Shown here piece after piece: positions 19,304 through 28,189 of a DNA stretch of 64,000 bases. Numbering within the stretch: the stretch's first letter is position 1; every line of letters begins with the position of its first letter. Under the pieces are notes generated by a model. The model did no database searches and was not told where the DNA came from. It was given only the letters and a program-made list of their open reading frames with translations. Source of the stretch: Phyllobacterium zundukense (GTDB taxonomy: Bacteria > Pseudomonadota > Alphaproteobacteria > Rhizobiales > Rhizobiaceae). Location: contig NZ_CP017944.1 in NCBI RefSeq assembly GCF_002764115.1, positions 124,001-188,000 on the forward strand, in the 5' to 3' direction. Made by a program: the position numbers and the translations under genes.

Positions 19304-19459
19304 ATGAAGAACTACTTCAACCGCATCCGTAACTTCATCAGGCACGATCACGCAAAGGTCCGCGAAGAAGCTTACCTCAACGAAGCTGGTTCGATCATCG
19401 ACCTCGAATATCGCCAGCGCCAGATCGACCGTGGCATGTTCCGTCAAAGCGGCTATTGA
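19304..19459 (+). CDS. DUF3563 mini-protein
   Basis: This 51-residue ORF starts with ATG at 19304 after AAAGGAG and ends at TGA 19457-19459. The product begins MKNYFNRIRNFIRHDHAK and ends DLEYRQRQIDRGMFRQSGY. The AYLNEAxSxxDLEYRQRxIDRG core marks DUF3563, a family of very short charged proteins of unknown function found in Hyphomicrobiales and Burkholderiales. It is monocistronic. Confidence 0.85.
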   Translation: MKNYFNRIRNFIRHDHAKVREEAYLNEAGSIIDLEYRQRQIDRGMFRQSGY

Positions 19460-19725
19460 GGCGCTTCGCACAATATAAGACGCACACACTCGCGCTGCTC
19501 CCAAGGGCCCGTGTTGCTGGGCAGCCTTGTGAAAAGTTAACAAGCTTGATTGCCGTCCCGACTCCCGACAGCGAAGTAAAATTCTCGATAGTCCGCACCA
19601 TTATCTAAACTTTGGGACTTCAGCGCGAATCCGGGCTCACTGGTCGTTCTGCGACGCGACAAGATGGGCGGACATCAAGTCCAGCATTTCTGTGCGACTT
19701 GGCCGCCCAGCAAGATCGTCGCTGA
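19460..19725. other. intergenic region, DUF3563 gene to cspA
   Basis: This 266-bp gap lies between two convergent genes. I see no ORF with a ribosome site and no clear intrinsic terminator. It presumably holds the two 3' ends. Confidence 0.4.
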
Positions 19726-19935
19726 TCAGTCGACGCTCAACTGATCGGCTGACATTTTCCCCGACTTCTTGTCACTCACCATCTCGTAACTGATTTTCTG
19801 GCCATCATTCAAGCCGCGCAGTCCAGCGCGCTCAACAGCAGAAATGTGCACGAACACATCAGGTCCGCCATTATCAGGCTGGATGAAGCCAAAACCCTTT
19901 GTCGAATTGAACCATTTAACTGTGCCTGTTGCCAC
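19726..19935 (-). CDS. cspA: Cold-shock protein (CspA family)
   Basis: The 69-residue product starts at GTG 19935, preceded by GGGAGGG 6 nt away. This gives the family's exact usual length and its start, (M)[22 protein letters not shown]1 (KGFGFI) and RNP2 (VFVHIS) are both present. CSD proteins bind single-stranded RNA and act as RNA chaperones. A longer in-frame start at 19986 would add an atypical 17 residues and is not favoured. Confidence 0.93.
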   Translation of the reverse strand: MATGTVKWFNSTKGFGFIQPDNGGPDVFVHISAVERAGLRGLNDGQKISYEMVSDKKSGKMSADQLSVD

Positions 19936-20303
19936 GATGAACCCTCCCATTAGCAATTCAGATTGTATCGTTATCGATCGATGCATCCAGGATCAAGCAA
20001 AGATAGAATAATTGCATGAGCACCGCAAAAGAGCAGGCCTCGCAATTGCCAGACTCGTATTATTTGGTGACATCGGAAACACACCAGGAACTCATGACTA
20101 TCATCATTCGTGTCGCGGTGCCTTGCGCTGTATGATACGGCCCTGGAGTGCCTATATCCGAGCTATGGACCCCATCCACGCTGCGCGATGACGGGCGGAA
20201 AAAGAAACGATCTAAGGGAAGATTGATTTTGCCGTACGACGGCATGCTCATTCGAGCATACCCCGGCTAACAAGTCCCAATGTTAAGCAACAAGGATAAT
20301 GTA
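19936..20303. other. divergent intergenic region cspA / 20304 gene, with two tandem hairpins
   Basis: This 368-bp stretch is non-coding as far as I can see. The left half is probably cspA promoter and leader. On the right, two hairpins abut at 20231-20243 (GCCGT-ACG-ACGGC) and 20244-20259 (ATGCTC-ATTC-GAGCAT), 45 nt before the 20304 start. They could be a leader structure of that gene. No poly-T tract follows, so an intrinsic terminator is unlikely. Confidence 0.45.
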
Positions 20304-20654
20304 ATGAATGACTTTTATGTCGGCCAAAAAGTCGTTTGTATCGACGACAAATTCAAGAATGTCAGCATCGATCAGATAATCCGAAAAGGCCAAATCTACA
20401 CTATTCGCTGGATCGGCATGTATCAGCACTATGTCGATGGCGAATTCGTCGGCATCAAAGTCGAGGAGATCCACCGCGGCAATGATGACGGCCCTGAGGG
20501 TTATGGTGCGGCCGACATGCCTTATCGCGCTTCGCGCTTTCGCCCACTTGTGAAGGACCAGATTGGCGCGCTGCGAAAATTATTGACCCCCACGCCAGAT
20601 GTCCCGCCCGAACAGGAGAAGGAAACCCCGGTTAAAAAGAAGGAAAAGGTGTGA
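20304..20654 (+). CDS. conserved hypothetical protein with SH3-like N-terminus
   Basis: The 116-residue product starts MNDFYVGQKVVCIDDKF. This beta-rich opening resembles small phage-type or KOW/SH3-like proteins in Hyphomicrobiales. The tail is charged and repetitive (PPEQEKETPVKKKEKV) and probably disordered. ATG 20304 is chosen over 20280 because AAGGA lies at a suitable distance. No function can be given. Confidence 0.6.
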   Translation: MNDFYVGQKVVCIDDKFKNVSIDQIIRKGQIYTIRWIGMYQHYVDGEFVGIKVEEIHRGNDDGPEGYGAADMPYRASRFRPLVKDQIGALRKLLTPTPDVPPEQEKETPVKKKEKV

Positions 20655-20838
20655 ACCCCAGGAATGGGAATGCCCGACCCTTTCATCATTCAGCGAATAG
20701 TTGCCGATAGAGACCGCGCTCAACTGGCGTGGCATCGACAGCATTCGACGCATGGATGGTTCCGATCGAAAAATCGAAAATCATGATTGAAACTATCAGT
20801 CTCTTCCATGCTCGTGTGCTGGTTCGGAATCAGGCGGA

Positions 20839-21774
20839 CTACCGGGCTCGTGCCGCGAGATGAATGCCGGCCAGCATGCAGCGCACCGAGCCGCCAGCGC
20901 GTTCGATTGTCGGCACGTCGAGCGGCAGCATATCGGTGAACTGCTCGAGCACGGCGATTTGCTTCGGTTGCAATGCTTTTAGTGCCCGTGCCGAAAGAGC
21001 CAGTACGGGACCGTTCTTGCCGAATAACTCGATAGCGTTACCGGCGAAGTTGGCAATTTGCCCGTATGTGAGGTCGACGACTGTCCGCCCGGTACTCTCT
21101 AGCCGCTCCTGGATTTCAATGCGCCGCGCCGTATCGCTGATCGTGTTAAGCCCTATCATGCAGAACTGTGTGCCGATCCCCATCAGTACATTGGTGTGGT
21201 AGATCGGCCGGCCTTGGTAATCGACCGCGTCAAACACCACCGGCTCGAAGTTGAAATGCGTACAAAATCTCTCCAACATTACTGCGTCTGTGCGGTTGGA
21301 CTTCGCGGCATAGGCAACACGTTCAACATGATCGAGCACCATGGCCCCGGTGCCTTCAAGGAAAACGTCATCCATTTCGAGGCCGGAATAGTCGATCACG
21401 TCTTGCACGCGATAGCGCTGCTTCAGCATCTCGATGACGTCGGTGCGGCGTTCCCTCCGGCGGCTCGGCGAATACATCGGATAGATGGCCACATGACCAC
21501 CGGCGTGAGTGGAGAACCAATTGTTCGGGAATACGGAATCCGGGGTTTCCACTCCCTCGTCTTCAAAAAGATGCACAGTGATTCCTGCGGCATCCAACTG
21601 TGCGGCGGCTGTTGTGACCTCGCGATAGGCAGCGCTCGAAATTGCATCGGCCTTGCGCTCATCCAGCGACTGGAAGGTATTGTCCGAGACGGTTGCAGGG
21701 TTTGGCGAAAAACGGTGCGGGCGGATCATCACAACGCTCTTTGGCGCCTGGACAGAAAGCAACTTGCTGCTCAT
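20839..21774 (-). CDS. ctlX: Citrulline utilization hydrolase CtlX-type (amidinotransferase fold)
   Basis: This protein of about 311 residues carries the guanidine-modifying superfamily pattern: VVMIRPHRFSPNP, DSVFPNNWFSTHAGG, DVFLEGTGAMVLDH, the catalytic His in PIYHTNVLMGIG, and the nucleophilic Cys in GGSVRCMLAGIH. CtlX homologues hydrolyse citrulline-type ureido or guanidino substrates. The ATG at 21774 sits 4 bp after the ocd stop, and ocd supplies ornithine cyclodeaminase, so the pair likely degrades arginine or citrulline to proline. The divergent Lrp regulator supports amino-acid catabolism. Confidence 0.8.
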   Translation of the reverse strand: MSSKLLSVQAPKSVVMIRPHRFSPNPATVSDNTFQSLDERKADAISSAAYREVTTAAAQLDAAGITVHLFEDEGVETPDSVFPNNWFSTHAGGHVAIYPMYSPSRRRERRTDVIEMLKQRYRVQDVIDYSGLEMDDVFLEGTGAMVLDHVERVAYAAKSNRTDAVMLERFCTHFNFEPVVFDAVDYQGRPIYHTNVLMGIGTQFCMIGLNTISDTARRIEIQERLESTGRTVVDLTYGQIANFAGNAIELFGKNGPVLALSARALKALQPKQIAVLEQFTDMLPLDVPTIERAGGSVRCMLAGIHLAARAR

Positions 21775-21778
21775 CACG

Positions 21779-22825
21779 TCATGCCCTTCGAAGAACGCGT
21801 GGATCTTCAATGGTTGTACTGAGCACGCCGTAGAGATCGCGCGGGTCAACCGGATCAGCCAGGAGATCGAGTTCCGTATAGAAATCGGTGTGCTGCACAG
21901 AGTCGCGCAGGTAACGCAACGTTGAAAAATCTTCTATTGCGAAGCCCACTGAATCGAACACGGTAATTTGCTCGTGCGAAATACGTCCATTGGCGTCGCC
22001 GGTGATCACCTGCCACAATTCGGTAACAGGAAAACCCTTCGGCATCTGCTGGATCTCACCTTCGATGCGGGTCTGCTCGGTAAATTCGACATACACATCG
22101 GCGCGCAGCAGGATGTCTCTCTGCAGTTCCGTCTTGCCGGGACAGTCGCCGCCGACCGCATTGATATGGACTCCGTTGCCCACCATGTTATCGGACAAAA
22201 TAGTAGCATTCAATTTGTCGGCCGTGACGGTCGTGATGATGTCGGCGCCAAGCACAGCCTCGGCGGTGCTGTCCGCCTCGACGATCTCAAAGCCCCATGG
22301 GGACATGTTGCGGACAAACTTCGCCGTCGCAGCCGGGTCGATGTCGTAGACGCGCAGCTTGTCTATCCCCAATAGCGTCTTGAAGGCCAATGCCTGGAAT
22401 TCCGACTGCGCACCGAGACCGATAATCGCCATCGTGCTGGCATCGTCACGAGCAAGATATTTCGCGGCCAGCGCCGACGTCGCCGCAGTACGCAGTGCCG
22501 TCATGATGGTCATTTCGGAGAAAAAAGTCGGATAGCCCGTGCCGACATCCGACAGCACGCCGAAGGCAGTGACCGTCTGGAGACCATCGCGGGTGTTCTT
22601 CGGATGCCCGTTCACATATTTGAAGCCATAAAGCCTGCCGTCGCTGGCCGGCATCAATTCGATGACGCCATCGCGGGAATGACTGGCAACCCGCGGCTCT
22701 TTCTCAAACTCGTTCCAGCGGCGGAAATCATTTTCGATATAGTCGGCTAGCCCGAGCAGAAAACGCTCCATGCCAACAGAATGGATTAACCTTACCACAT
22801 TATCGACGCCAACGAACTGGACCAT
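21779..22825 (-). CDS. ocd: Ornithine cyclodeaminase
   Basis: This 348-residue member of the OCD / mu-crystallin family carries GYKYVNGHPKNTRDGLQTVT (substrate loop), LAAKYLARDDASTMAIIGLGAQSEFQ (NAD Rossmann motif GLGAQSE) and HINAVGGDCPGKTEL, close to bacterial OCDs that convert L-ornithine to L-proline and ammonia. It is operonic with ctlX and divergent from an Lrp-type regulator. Confidence 0.92.
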   Translation of the reverse strand: MVQFVGVDNVVRLIHSVGMERFLLGLADYIENDFRRWNEFEKEPRVASHSRDGVIELMPASDGRLYGFKYVNGHPKNTRDGLQTVTAFGVLSDVGTGYPTFFSEMTIMTALRTAATSALAAKYLARDDASTMAIIGLGAQSEFQALAFKTLLGIDKLRVYDIDPAATAKFVRNMSPWGFEIVEADSTAEAVLGADIITTVTADKLNATILSDNMVGNGVHINAVGGDCPGKTELQRDILLRADVYVEFTEQTRIEGEIQQMPKGFPVTELWQVITGDANGRISHEQITVFDSVGFAIEDFSTLRYLRDSVQHTDFYTELDLLADPVDPRDLYGVLSTTIEDPRVLRRA

Positions 22826-22883
22826 GCTCGACCTCCTTGTTTAGAGATCAAATTAGATCAATGCAGTTTGTATATTAAATACG

Positions 22884-22893
22884 GAACATGTTC
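22884..22893. promoter_or_regulatory. candidate Lrp-type operator
   Basis: A perfect palindrome, GAACATGTTC, lies in an AT-rich divergent region of about 120 bp, 59 bp from the ocd start and 53 bp from the regulator start. Lrp/AsnC proteins bind such AT-flanked dyads. The length is short, so confidence is limited. Confidence 0.4.
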
Positions 22894-22946
22894 GAAATTC
22901 CTCTCAATATTTTGCAATTTGCATATCAAGCATGTACATTTATCTA

Positions 22947-23372
22947 ATGCACATATTTGATGAATTGGACCATGCATTGATCGCCGCCCTGCGTGAGGAT
23001 GGACGAGCGCCCGTATCCAAACTGGCTGCCATTCTGGGCGTAACACGCGCCACCGTCCAAACACGGCTGGATAGGCTCCTCAACTCTGGCGCTGTTCTGG
23101 GCTTCACCATTCGCGCCCGGCAAGACTATGATGAGCGGTCCATTCGCGCCGTTATGCTGATCGAAGTGAGCGGGCGTTCCACAACAACTGTCATCAAATA
23201 CTTGCGCGGCCTGCCTGAACTTCACTCCTTGCATACAACGAATGGTGCATGGGATCTGATCGCTGAAATAAGGGCGGCGAGTTTGACAGATTTTGATCGC
23301 GTGCTTCGCGAAGTGAGAATGGTTGAAGGCGTTCTCAATAGTGAAACCAGCATCATGCTGAGCTCGGTTTAG
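22947..23372 (+). CDS. Lrp/AsnC-family transcriptional regulator
   Basis: The protein of about 141 residues has an N-terminal helix-turn-helix (ALREDGRAPVSKLAAILGVT, then RATVQTRLDRLLNSGAVLGF) and a C-terminal RAM (ACT-like) effector domain (IRAVMLIEVSGRSTTTVIKY). It lies divergent to ocd-ctlX and is the likely local regulator, possibly responding to ornithine, arginine or proline. Two ATGs (22932, 22947) are possible and neither has a strong ribosome site. I prefer the second because family members usually begin close to the D-x-L-D-x-x-L helix. Confidence 0.88.
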   Translation: MHIFDELDHALIAALREDGRAPVSKLAAILGVTRATVQTRLDRLLNSGAVLGFTIRARQDYDERSIRAVMLIEVSGRSTTTVIKYLRGLPELHSLHTTNGAWDLIAEIRAASLTDFDRVLREVRMVEGVLNSETSIMLSSV

Positions 23373-23549
23373 TTCTTACAGGCAACGACTTTGCAATGGC
23401 CCGCGCCTGGCACCTTTTCGATCGCTCGAAGCATGCCGAAACATCAACAATGTCGCTCCTGATTGAGCTGCTGTTGCAGGCTTCAGAGTCGCGACGTCCG
23501 TCAAATCACGGCCTTGGGGGGCCAAGGATACAGTTATTGCTGCGACTAC

Positions 23550-23575
23550 GGAACCTTCACCCATAAACCCTCGTT
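23550..23575 (+). promoter_or_regulatory. EcfG-type general stress promoter of katE
   Basis: GGAAC at 23550-23554 is followed after exactly 17 nt by CGTT at 23572-23575. This is the -35/-10 pattern of alphaproteobacterial EcfG sigma factors (GGAAC-N16-17-cGTT). It lies about 34 nt before the catalase ATG, as expected for a promoter. Confidence 0.75.
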
Positions 23576-23608
23576 ACACTGCATTCCACCAACAGTGAGG
23601 ACGGTACG

Positions 23609-25705
23609 ATGGCGACCGAAGATACTTTCGACACCGATCGGGGCAGCGGCGGCGAAACGCACCAGCATGTCCCTGAAAAGGGTCCACACGATGGCACCAA
23701 TCACCTGACTACCAATCAGGGCATTCACGTCAGCGATAACCAAAACAGTCTGCGTTCAGGAGAGCGGGGTCCAACATTGCTTGAGGACTTTGTGCTGCGG
23801 GAGAAAATCTTCCATTTCGACCACGAGCGCATTCCGGAACGCATTGTTCATGCTCGGGGATCCGCTGCCCACGGTTACTTTGAACTCTTCGAATCCCTCT
23901 CCGATATTACCAAAGCTGATCTGTTCCAGCGTGCCGGAGAAAAGACGCCTGTCTTTACCCGGTTTTCCACGGTGGCTGGGGGCGCAGGGTCTGTCGACAC
24001 GCCCCGCGATGTGCGTGGATTTGCAGTTAAGTTTTATACCAAGGAAGGAAATTGGGATCTGGTCGGAAACAATATCCCGGTCTTCTTCATTCAAGATGCG
24101 ATCAAGTTTCCGGACCTTGTTCATGCTGTGAAGATGGAAGCCGATCGGGCCTTTCCGCAAGCCGGGAGTGCCCATGATACATTCTGGGATTGGGCATCCT
24201 TGATGCCGGAAACGACACACATGCTGATGTGGGCCATGTCGGACCGCACCATTCCGCGTTCGTTCCGCACTATGGAAGGATTTGGCATCCACACTTTCAG
24301 GCTCGTAGATGCAAAGGGCAAGTCGACTTTCGTCAAGTTCCATTGGAAACCCAAGCTGGGATTGCAATCGACCGTCTGGGACGAAGCGCTGAAACTCCAG
24401 GCAGCAGATAATGACTATCACAGGCGCGATCTCTGGGAGTCCATCCAGTCCGGTAATTTCCCGGAATGGGAACTCGGTCTTCAGCTGTTCGATCAGAAAT
24501 TTGCCGATGCGCAGCCCTATGATGTGCTCGATGCTACCAAGATCATTCCTGAGGAGGTGATCCCGGTACGGATAGTCGGACGCATGGTCCTTGACCGCAA
24601 CCCCGACAATTTCTTTGCCGAAACGGAACAGGCCGCCTATTGCCCGGCGAATATCGTTCCCGGCATTGATTTTACCAATGATCCGTTATTGCAGGGACGA
24701 CTATTCAGTTATCTCGATACCCAAAAATCGCGCCTTGGCACCGCGAATTTTCATCAACTGCCAATCAATGCGCCGAAATGTCCAGTGATGAACTTTCAGC
24801 GCGATGGACAGATGCAGATGAACGTGCCCAAGGGTCGCGCCAACTATGAACCAAACAGCTTGAATGCCCATGGCGAAGAAGGCGGACCTCGCGAATGTCC
24901 TGTAAGCGGGTTCGCCACATTCGAAGGACGTTCGGAGAACGGGGAAGTGGGCGACAAGTTGCGGGTCCGCGCAGAACTCTTCGCTGATCATTACAGTCAG
25001 GCCCGGCTGTTCTGGCGTTCGCAACAACCCTCTGAGCAGGCTCATATCGCTTCCTCCTTCGTTTTCGAGCTTTCAAAGGTGGGCCTGTCGCAGGTACCGC
25101 TGCGAATGGTCGCCAATCTGCGCAATGTCGATGAAGACCTGGCAAAACGTGTCGCCGTTGGCTTGGGTATCGAGCTTCCGAAAAAGGCGCCCGCTGCTCG
25201 CGAGCCAATCGACATGAATCCCTCCCCCGCCCTGAGCATTCACAAGAACATGAAAGCCACACTTGATGGCCGCACAATCGGTATCTTAATTGCCGATGGC
25301 ACAGATGCGGCCGCTTTGTCGAAGCTCACAAAGGCAATCAAAGGAGCTGGAGCCAGAACGATGCTGATTGCTCCCAAAGTCGGCGGAACGAAACTCTCAG
25401 ATGGAAAAATGGTAAAGGCGGACGGGCAACTGGCAGGCTCACCGTCGCAGTTGTTTGATGCCGTCGCCGTGCTTCTGTCCGATGACGCCACAAAAATACT
25501 GCTTGAAGAAGGAGCTGCGATCCAGTGGGTTATGGATGCTTTCGGGCATCTCAAAGCCATCGGATATCTGGCGGAATCCAAGCCGTTGCTAGACAAGGCC
25601 GGGATTCAACCCGATCAAGGTGTCGTAATGCTTGACAACGATTTCGTTCACGCAGCAGCAAAGCGTTACTGGGAGCGCGAACCAAAGGTGCGATCGCTGG
25701 CTTAG
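23609..25705 (+). CDS. katE: Catalase HPII-type, large subunit (clade 2)
   Basis: The 698-residue heme catalase shows the catalytic His81 in [37 protein letters not shown], and the proximal heme Tyr in [17 protein letters not shown]-terminal extension of about 150 residues has the flavodoxin/DJ-1-like fold seen in HPII ([20 protein letters not shown]). It breaks down hydrogen peroxide in the cytosol. The EcfG-type promoter implies induction in general stress or stationary phase. Ribosome site AGGA. It is a single-gene unit. Confidence 0.95.
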   Translation: MATEDTFDTDRGSGGETHQHVPEKGPHDGTNHLTTNQGIHVSDNQNSLRSGERGPTLLEDFVLREKIFHFDHERIPERIVHARGSAAHGYFELFESLSDITKADLFQRAGEKTPVFTRFSTVAGGAGSVDTPRDVRGFAVKFYTKEGNWDLVGNNIPVFFIQDAIKFPDLVHAVKMEADRAFPQAGSAHDTFWDWASLMPETTHMLMWAMSDRTIPRSFRTMEGFGIHTFRLVDAKGKSTFVKFHWKPKLGLQSTVWDEALKLQAADNDYHRRDLWESIQSGNFPEWELGLQLFDQKFADAQPYDVLDATKIIPEEVIPVRIVGRMVLDRNPDNFFAETEQAAYCPANIVPGIDFTNDPLLQGRLFSYLDTQKSRLGTANFHQLPINAPKCPVMNFQRDGQMQMNVPKGRANYEPNSLNAHGEEGGPRECPVSGFATFEGRSENGEVGDKLRVRAELFADHYSQARLFWRSQQPSEQAHIASSFVFELSKVGLSQVPLRMVANLRNVDEDLAKRVAVGLGIELPKKAPAAREPIDMNPSPALSIHKNMKATLDGRTIGILIADGTDAAALSKLTKAIKGAGARTMLIAPKVGGTKLSDGKMVKADGQLAGSPSQLFDAVAVLLSDDATKILLEEGAAIQWVMDAFGHLKAIGYLAESKPLLDKAGIQPDQGVVMLDNDFVHAAAKRYWEREPKVRSLA

Positions 25706-25880
25706 GTTGGGGCATCAATGTTCGGACGGGGTTAAGATTGCCCATCGAGGCCCCACCGAACACCGGCGACAGCAATACCTAATCCAAACTCCGTATCTGC
25801 CCGGCAAACGGATTCGAGACCTGCCGATTATGGTCGAGAATCTACTCGAGGCTTAGACCCGGCACGCGGCAAGAAGCCAT

Positions 25881-26939
25881 CTATTCGATATCCTTTATTG
25901 CATCGAGAGGTCCCTTCAGCGCGGTGCGCGGCGGCACAAGTTGCGGTTGAATAAGATAGGTCTGCACCGCCGGACGGCTCTGTGACATGATCTCAAACGC
26001 CTTTGTGATCATCCCGTCGACATCCTGCCGGATCATGATAACGGGGAAAGGCAGGAACGACCCAAAAGGATCGTAGTCATAGCAGCCGACGACGATATCC
26101 GCGAAGGCCTCGTTCGGGTGCTGCGCCATGAAACGCAAAAGCCCTTCGAAATTGATAGACGAGTTGATGAACAGTCCTCGCGGCAGTTTCCCTTCGCGCT
26201 CATAAAACCGTTCGAAAGCAATCTGCGCCATATTCGGCGAGTAGCCGGTCGGTTCTATGCATCTGTCAGAGTCGTCTCCCGTGAGTTCGCGCTTGGTGGC
26301 GCGAAACCCGCGGATACGTTCACGGCTGGCATGGTCGTCACGCCCGCCGAACAGATAGAGTTCATCCGGTTTGAGCGGCAAGTTGGCACTGAAATGACGG
26401 ATTACCGCCTCCGTCAGCATGCGCGCGCCCTGATAATTATCGCTGATCACGGAAGGCGCCAGAGTGCCCGGCAGGTCGATATTGACGTGCTTGAGACCAG
26501 AGGCAACGCAAAGCGCATGAATCCCGTCGGGATCAGTGGCACCAGCCACGATCAGTTCGTCGACAGAATAGGAAATCAGCGTTTCGACTGTTTGCCGTTC
26601 CTGTTCCGGATCACGACACGCACTCACAACAATGGGGCATTGTCCGCGACTGCGGACATGCGCCTCAAAGGTTTGTGCCATCGACGAAAAATAGCGGTTG
26701 TCATGCACGGGCAGCAGAAGACCGACAAGACCGGACCTGGAGCTGCGCAGACCCCGCGCCTGGAGGTTGGCGGTATATTGATGTTCCTCCGCCAGATCGC
26801 GGATAAGTTTTGCGGTACTTTCTTTGATCCGTCGCTTGCGCCAAGTCCCGTTGAGTACGGCACTGACCGTCGATGGCGAGCTTCCGGAAAGAACTGACAG
26901 GTCGTAGATCGTCGCCTTTTTCTTTGGTTGATGTTCCAT
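25881..26939 (-). CDS. LacI-family transcriptional regulator
   Basis: This 352-residue protein starts at ATG 26939 after AGGAGA. The LacI helix-turn-helix lies at residues 8-30 (KATIYDLSVLSGSSPSTVSA, with the VLNGTWR and YTANLQARGLR hinge). The periplasmic-binding-protein-like sensor domain follows (SGLVGLLLPVHDNRYFSSM to the C-terminus). Divergent transcription from the ribose-type importer and the double operator between them make it the regulator of that operon. The effector is probably the imported sugar. Confidence 0.92.
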   Translation of the reverse strand: MEHQPKKKATIYDLSVLSGSSPSTVSAVLNGTWRKRRIKESTAKLIRDLAEEHQYTANLQARGLRSSRSGLVGLLLPVHDNRYFSSMAQTFEAHVRSRGQCPIVVSACRDPEQERQTVETLISYSVDELIVAGATDPDGIHALCVASGLKHVNIDLPGTLAPSVISDNYQGARMLTEAVIRHFSANLPLKPDELYLFGGRDDHASRERIRGFRATKRELTGDDSDRCIEPTGYSPNMAQIAFERFYEREGKLPRGLFINSSINFEGLLRFMAQHPNEAFADIVVGCYDYDPFGSFLPFPVIMIRQDVDGMITKAFEIMSQSRPAVQTYLIQPQLVPPRTALKGPLDAIKDIE

Positions 26940-27006
26940 CCATTTCTCCTGCCACTTTCTTAGTGCCAAACTCCGCTTGACGAAAGATTAAAACTGACTG
27001 ATATTT

Positions 27007-27050
27007 ATTGCACCATCGATTGTGCAAATTTGCAACATCGATGGTGCAAT
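27007..27050. promoter_or_regulatory. double LacI-type operator (44-bp palindrome)
   Basis: The whole 44-bp segment is a near-perfect palindrome centred at 27028.5, with 14-bp outer arms (ATTGCACCATCGAT and its complement) and a 12-bp core TGCAAATTTGCA. Only two base pairs near positions 21/22 and 35/36 do not match. It can also be read as two 20-bp LacI-type operators, TTGCACCATCGATTGTGCAA (27008-27027) and the matching site 27030-27049, each with one imperfect pair and a central CG. Their centres are 22 bp apart, about two helical turns. It lies 67 bp from the regulator start and 118 bp from the binding-protein start. Confidence 0.85.
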
Positions 27051-27168
27051 GAGCGCCGTGAGGAGGCGGTGATCGGGAGAGTGGAACCTACACCACTCGA
27101 GTTCTGCATATGTCCCCTGCCCGGTTGGATGATAAGCTCCCGTGCGGAGCAAGTGGAGGAGGAAAGAA

Positions 27169-28155
27169 ATGAAAAAGCTTTTGATCGCCGCAGTTGCCGC
27201 GGCGCTGTCCTTGGCGGCTGCAATGATTGCTTCCGCCGATAGCGGAAAAGTCGGTGTCGTTGTCAAGATCGGCGGCATTCCCTGGTTCAACGCCATGGAC
27301 GCCGGCATCAAGGAACAGGGTAAGAAGATCGGAGTCGATGCCTTCATGGTCGGCCCGACGAGTGCCGATCCTGCGCTTCAGGTTCGTGCGATCGAGGATT
27401 TGATTGCGCAAGGTGTAAAGGTGATCGGCGTTGTTCCAAACGATGCCAAGGTGCTTGAGCCCGTGCTCAGCAAGGCCAAGGAGAAGGGTATTATCGTCAT
27501 CACCCACGAGTCGCCGAGCCAGAAAGGCGCGGATTGGGATTTCGAGCTCGCCTCTTCCACCGGGTTTGGTGAAGCGCATGCAAAGCTCCTCGCGGAAAAG
27601 ATGGGAGGCAAGGGCGAGTATGCCGTCTTCGTCGGGTCACTGACCGTTCCGCTGCACAACGCTTGGGCTGATGCCGCCAATGAATATATCAAGAAAAACT
27701 ATCCGGACATGAAGCTGGTCGGTGAACGTTATGGCGTCGCCGAGGATGTCGACAAGAGCCGCTCGACCGCTCTTGACCTCATTTCAGCCCATCCCGATCT
27801 CAAGGGCTTCCTGGCCTTCGGCAGCCAGGGCCCGATTGGTGCTGGACGAGCTGTCGAGGAGCGCCGCAAGATCGGCCAGATCTTTGTCCTTGGACCGTTC
27901 TCGCCTGGACAGGGACAAAAGCTCATCAAGTCGGATGCCATTTCCGGTGGCTTCATGTGGAACCCGAAGCAGGCGGGTGAAGTGTTCGTAACCCTGGCTG
28001 ACAAGCTCATGAAGGGCGAAAAACTGAAAGACGGTGATAAGATCGAAGGCCTTGGTGTCATCCACCCTGATTTCGAAAACCACAACATCATCGTTGACCA
28101 GTTGGTACCCATCAACAAGGAAACCGTCAGCGATCTAGCCAAAATGGGCCTCTGA
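27169..28155 (+). CDS. Ribose/autoinducer-type sugar ABC transporter, periplasmic binding protein
   Basis: The 328-residue product begins with a signal peptide (MKKLLIAAVAAALSLAAAMI then ASA) cut near residue 23. The mature part is a type I periplasmic binding protein (VGVVVKIGGIPWFNAMDAGI, then ITHESPSQKGADWDF). GGAGGAGGAAAGAA precedes ATG 27169. It is the first gene of a CUT2-type importer operon. Its nearest style is the rhamnose, ribose or AI-2 binding proteins; the ligand is not evident. Confidence 0.9.
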   Translation: MKKLLIAAVAAALSLAAAMIASADSGKVGVVVKIGGIPWFNAMDAGIKEQGKKIGVDAFMVGPTSADPALQVRAIEDLIAQGVKVIGVVPNDAKVLEPVLSKAKEKGIIVITHESPSQKGADWDFELASSTGFGEAHAKLLAEKMGGKGEYAVFVGSLTVPLHNAWADAANEYIKKNYPDMKLVGERYGVAEDVDKSRSTALDLISAHPDLKGFLAFGSQGPIGAGRAVEERRKIGQIFVLGPFSPGQGQKLIKSDAISGGFMWNPKQAGEVFVTLADKLMKGEKLKDGDKIEGLGVIHPDFENHNIIVDQLVPINKETVSDLAKMGL

Positions 28156-28189
28156 TCCTTCGCGGATCCTCCCTGCTGCCGGAGCAACC

